Source: Paracoccaceae bacterium
Lineage (GTDB): Bacteria; Pseudomonadota; Alphaproteobacteria; Rhodobacterales; Rhodobacteraceae
Assembly: GCA_009920225.1 (NCBI GenBank)
Contig: RGAJ01000044.1
Location: forward strand, 1 to 9,770
DNA length: 9,770 nt
Direction of reading: 5' to 3'
The position numbers and the translations under genes were made by a program. Positions within the stretch are counted from its first letter, which is position 1. Every line of letters begins with the position of its first letter. Shown piece after piece: positions 7,027-9,770 of this stretch. The notes below the pieces were generated by a model. That model was not told the origin of the DNA. It was given only the letters and a program-made list of their open reading frames with translations, and searched no databases.

Positions 7027-7865
7027 TATTGGATCTGCGCCACAGCACGCAAATGATCGGCCGTTGTCGTGGGCAGATCAAAGAATTCCAAATAGGCAGG
7101 GATCATTTCGAACAACATGTCGGTTCCAACTTGGGTCTGACACCCTGCGGCGGCGGCGGCAGATAAGAATGGCGTCATTTCACTTTTCATGACGACTTCG
7201 CCGACAAATGTGTTCGATGATAGCTTGGTCACATCGAGCGGCAATGGATCCTGCGCGTTCATGCCCAAGGGCGTCGCATTCACAACGATGTCCCAACCCG
7301 TTGGGTCATTCACTCCGACCTCAAGGTTCAGTTTTGGATAAGAGGACTGCAATCTTTGCCCCAAATCCGCGACGCGGTCTGCGTCGATATCGTAAATGCC
7401 GATCCGCGCGACACCTTCGGCGACCAAACTTGCTGCGATGGCGGACCCAACGCCACCCGCTCCGATGACCAAAGCCGATGCACCACGAATGTTCCGCCCT
7501 TTGTTCATCACCCCACGCACAAACCCCGCGCCGTCGAACATATCGCCAACCAGACGCCCCTGCGCGTCACGTTTAACAGCATTGCAGGCCCCGCAAATCT
7601 TGACCGCTGGCGTCATGTCGTCCAACAAATCAGCGGCCGAAACCTTGTGCGGCATCGTGATCAAAGCACCGGCGATATTCGTTTGCTTGAACAACAACGG
7701 CAGGAACTGTGCAAAATCATCCGCCGCACATCCCATCGGCATGACCACGACATCAATCCCCTGCGACGCAAAATAGGGATTATAAATCATCGGTGCCTTA
7801 AAGCTGTGGGTCGGCATCCCCAAATGCGCGATAAATCGTGTGTGCCCTGTGATCCGCTGTGTCAT
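7023..7865 (-). CDS. Shikimate dehydrogenase-like oxidoreductase (AroE superfamily, probably not AroE itself)
   Basis: The 280-residue protein has the AroE fold: substrate domain, then a Rossmann NAD(P) domain with GAGGVG (135-140) and VNATPLGM (195-202). The catalytic pair is kept, Lys74 in TMPHK and Asp111 in FDGAGF, as is Asn95 in GACNA. Against E. coli AroE an ungapped match of the N-terminal loop puts Phe22 and Ala24 where the two shikimate-carboxylate serines should be, and Met254 where the substrate Gln is. After the second Rossmann strand, NRT of NADP-type enzymes becomes DID (159-161); an acid there usually means NAD. So a quinate/shikimate-related or other hydroxy acid is likely, and the enzyme is probably catabolic or accessory. 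ATG 7865 has GCGGAAC upstream; ATG 7913 would run through the candidate operator. The physiological substrate is unknown. Confidence 0.88.
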   Translation of the reverse strand: MTQRITGHTRFIAHLGMPTHSFKAPMIYNPYFASQGIDVVVMPMGCAADDFAQFLPLLFKQTNIAGALITMPHKVSAADLLDDMTPAVKICGACNAVKRDAQGRLVGDMFDGAGFVRGVMNKGRNIRGASALVIGAGGVGSAIAASLVAEGVARIGIYDIDADRVADLGQRLQSSYPKLNLEVGVNDPTGWDIVVNATPLGMNAQDPLPLDVTKLSSNTFVGEVVMKSEMTPFLSAAAAAGCQTQVGTDMLFEMIPAYLEFFDLPTTTADHLRAVAQIQY

Positions 7866-7883
7866 AGTGTTCCGCCCAGTATT

Positions 7884-7893
7884 TGGTATACCA
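7884..7893. promoter_or_regulatory. Palindrome TGGTATACCA upstream of the AroE-like gene
   Basis: A perfect 10-bp palindrome with a GTATAC core, 18 bp before the start of the AroE-like gene. It fits the general GntR/FadR-type operator form and would lie at the transcription start of the candidate promoter. No GntR gene is in the window. Confidence 0.4.
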
Positions 7894-7921
7894 TATTGCC
7901 GAAGTTCATTCACAGATTCAA
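7893..7921 (-). promoter_or_regulatory. Weak candidate promoter of the AroE-like gene
   Basis: Read on the minus strand, TTGAAT (7921-7916) and CAATAT (7898-7893) are 17 bp apart. The -10 box is a poor match. Its position directly before the TGGTATACCA palindrome is the main support. Confidence 0.25.
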
Positions 7922-8032
7922 GTGCAAAGCCCCCCTATCGCGCGCCTGCATCTGTTCGATGCGATGACACTATGACTTTACTCTTTACAGCGCGGTTATT
8001 TTGCGGAACTGTGACAAAAAACGGGGATCCCA

Positions 8033-9202
8033 ATGACAGATCTATTGACACAAACCGCCGAAAATTACGTTGATAACAGCCTGTTTGCAGGCATCGAATG
8101 GCGCGTCGATCACGGTGGCAAGCCGCTCTTTCATGGTTGCGCAGGCGTCCAAGATTTGGACAGCGGTCGCCCCATTCCGCAGAATGCGATTTATCGCATC
8201 TATTCGATGACAAAACCAATCGTGTCATTCCTTGCCATGATGCTGATCCAGCGCGGGGTGTTTCGATTGAACACGCCGATACAGAACCTTGATGCGCGGT
8301 TTAAATCGATGAAGGTCATCGATCACAACGGGCATATCGAACCCGCAACAGCCCTGATAACCATCGAACATCTTTTGACCCATCAGGCGGGGTTTTCGTA
8401 TGATTTCACGCTGGGCTGCCCCATCAGTGCGCATTATCGCAATTCCCAGATTATAGAAGCAGGATATCGCGATCTGTCCGATATGATGGGTGCATTGGCT
8501 GAACTGCCCTTGGTCTTTCATCCGGGGTCGAATTGGAAATATTCGGTCTCGATCGACGTCTTGGCGCATATCATCGAATGCGCAACGGGTGAACGGATTG
8601 ATGATCTTTTGCAGCGGCTGATTTTTGACCCCCTTGATATGCAAGATACGGGATTTTCGCTTCCTCTTGATGGGCATGACCGTTTGATGTCAATTTATGG
8701 ATCACGGTCATTGTCGGCACTGCCACGGTTGCAACCTGCCCCCCATGTATTAACACCCGCGGATCTGGGAACCAGCCATCCCACAGATGATGCAGATTTC
8801 CGCCGCGGCGGTCATGGGCTATATTCCACCTTGGACGATTACATGGCCTTTGCAAATATGTTGCGCACCGGCCAAACGCCCGAAGGGGAAACGTTGTTAT
8901 CGCCTGCGCTTCTTGACCTTGCGACCACGCCACGGGTTCGATTTGGAAAGGAACATATGCGGATCAATGATGAACCTTTCGCGGGATACAGCTGGAACTT
9001 GCTTGGTCGTGTGATGACAGATGTGGGCGTTGCGACATATCCAACGACGCTTGGCGAATTTGGGTGGAGCGGGGCTGCCGCGACCTATTTCTGGGTTGAT
9101 CCGGCGCGTGACATTACAGGTTGCGTGATGACGCAATTCTTGGGTTCTCAGTATCCTATTGGTCCTGACATGCAAACTGCGGCGATGGCGATGATGGCTT
9201 AG
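8033..9202 (+). CDS. Beta-lactamase-fold serine hydrolase (class C / EstB esterase-like)
   Basis: The 389-residue protein belongs to the penicillin-binding-like serine hydrolases (COG1680 group), which include class C beta-lactamases, esterases such as EstB, and peptidases. The nucleophile motif SxxK is SMTK (58-61), with Tyr170 of YSV in place of the usual YxN. The third motif is not KTG; the matching region reads [15 protein letters not shown] (343-357), as in the esterase-like members. [13 protein letters not shown] (113-125) and [14 protein letters not shown] (257-270) are further family blocks. There is no signal peptide, so it is likely cytoplasmic, which argues against a role in beta-lactam resistance. 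GGGGA lies just before ATG 8033. Divergent from the AroE-like gene across 167 bp, possibly sharing its control; its stop overlaps that of the convergent ABC ATPase by 4 bp. The substrate cannot be predicted. Confidence 0.9.
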   Translation: MTDLLTQTAENYVDNSLFAGIEWRVDHGGKPLFHGCAGVQDLDSGRPIPQNAIYRIYSMTKPIVSFLAMMLIQRGVFRLNTPIQNLDARFKSMKVIDHNGHIEPATALITIEHLLTHQAGFSYDFTLGCPISAHYRNSQIIEAGYRDLSDMMGALAELPLVFHPGSNWKYSVSIDVLAHIIECATGERIDDLLQRLIFDPLDMQDTGFSLPLDGHDRLMSIYGSRSLSALPRLQPAPHVLTPADLGTSHPTDDADFRRGGHGLYSTLDDYMAFANMLRTGQTPEGETLLSPALLDLATTPRVRFGKEHMRINDEPFAGYSWNLLGRVMTDVGVATYPTTLGEFGWSGAAATYFWVDPARDITGCVMTQFLGSQYPIGPDMQTAAMAMMA

Positions 9203-9770
9203 CCATCTGTTGCCAATGTGATGATGCGGTCGGCCAAGCGCCGCGCTTCGGTCATGTCATGGGTCACCAAAATCGTCGACACCGGCATATCGGAACGCAA
9301 CGCTTCGAAAACGCCCATCATCTCATCTGCGAGCTTTTCATCAAGCGATACAAACGCTTCATCCAACAACAATAACTGCGGCTTGATCGCAAAGGCCCGC
9401 GCAAGCGCCAACCGGCGCTGTTGTCCAAGCGACATTTGTGACGGATAAAGATCGGCGCACGCGGCCAACCCAACCTGTTCCAGCGCGCCCAGCGCAGTGT
9501 CGGATGAAATATCACACGTCACCTCTAGGTTCCGAACCGCCCGCATCCACGGCAGCAACACAGGTTCTTGGAACACAAATCCGATGCGATGTGGTCCACG
9601 GACAGATCCAGTATAATCCCGATCCAGACCCGAAATCATCCGCAATAGGGTCGATTTTCCGCATCCAGACGGACCTGTTATGGCAAGGGTTTCCCCCGCG
9701 CCAGATCAAAGCGAACAGAGTGCAGCACTTGATGTAAATCACACTTACCCATAAACTTTAAAGCCCCAGC
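9199..9770 (-). CDS. ABC transporter ATP-binding protein, 5' partial, apparent frameshift before Walker A
   Basis: This is the ATPase subunit of an importer, most like the small NitT/TauT (nitrate, sulfonate, thiamine-precursor) group. Visible in order: Walker [10 protein letters not shown] (9675-9649), Q-loop [11 protein letters not shown], signature MSLGQQ (LSGGQ in most relatives), Walker B LLLLDEA with the following D-loop SLDE, and the switch histidine in LVTHDM. The upstream part, [21 protein letters not shown], is in a different frame: the frame that enters from the right edge reads through ARG and then hits a stop, while [16 protein letters not shown] is one frame off. One extra G in the run at 9693-9697 would join them into a normal protein. 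It is therefore a pseudogene or a sequencing or assembly error. The start lies outside the window. The permease and binding protein, if present, would be further right. Confidence 0.85.

Noticed and set aside
7356..7967. A 203-codon open frame on the plus strand
   Set aside because: It is a shadow of the AroE-like gene, low in recognisable motifs and rich in Arg and His as expected for an antisense frame.
8225..8677. A 150-codon open frame on the minus strand inside the serine hydrolase
   Set aside because: Antisense shadow; the sense strand carries the conserved hydrolase motifs.
9693..9697. The G5 run as a phase-variation switch
   Set aside because: Five bases is short for slipped-strand switching; a sequencing error or a simple mutation is more likely.
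1..9770. tRNA or rRNA genes, CRISPR arrays, insertion sequences, phage or defence genes
   Set aside because: I looked for cloverleaf-like segments, spaced repeats, transposase motifs and terminal inverted repeats in the gaps and found none; nearly all sequence is explained by the ten genes.

Overview
The window looks like chromosomal DNA of a marine alphaproteobacterium of the Rhodobacterales (roseobacter type). The evidence is indirect: an adjacent petP-petR regulator pair as known from Rhodobacter, a Rhodobacter-style type I IPP isomerase, mutS divergent from a malic enzyme fused to a phosphotransacetylase-like domain, and a hairpin-like intergenic element that I recall from many Rhodobacteraceae genomes. 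Genus cannot be fixed from this sequence alone.

Layout. 1-1076 (-): N-terminal 40 percent of mutS, running off the left edge. 1077-1289: divergent control region. 1290-3545 (+): malic enzyme, followed after 53 bp by a ribokinase-like PfkB sugar kinase (3599-4465 +). 4466-4981 (-): type I isopentenyl-diphosphate isomerase, abutting the kinase tail to tail. 4982-5151: gap with a palindrome and the ilvE terminator. 5152-5679 (-): an ilvE gene with a large in-frame internal deletion. 5680-5829: divergent control region with inverted repeats. 5830-6327 and 6334-7026 (+): petP (MarR type) and petR (OmpR type), an operon. 7023-7865 (-): a shikimate-dehydrogenase-like oxidoreductase with altered substrate residues. 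7866-8032: divergent control region with a GTATAC palindrome. 8033-9202 (+): a beta-lactamase-fold serine hydrolase. 9199-9770 (-): an ABC transporter ATPase, cut by the right edge and apparently frameshifted just before Walker A. No stretch longer than 300 bases lacks a gene; the gaps are 53 to 213 bp.

How the genes relate. This is mostly housekeeping and central metabolism: mismatch repair, malate to pyruvate conversion, isoprenoid precursor supply, branched-chain amino acid transamination, and a regulator pair linked in Rhodobacter capsulatus to cytochrome bc1 expression. I see no defence island, CRISPR, phage or insertion sequence, and no strong case for a new multi-gene system. The points most worth a second look are the ilvE deletion that removes the PLP-binding lysine, the frameshift in the ABC ATPase, the symmetric operator-like sequences over the petP promoter, and the AroE-like enzyme whose shikimate-binding residues are replaced. 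All three convergent gene pairs end with zero gap or with overlapping stop codons, so the gene packing is very tight.
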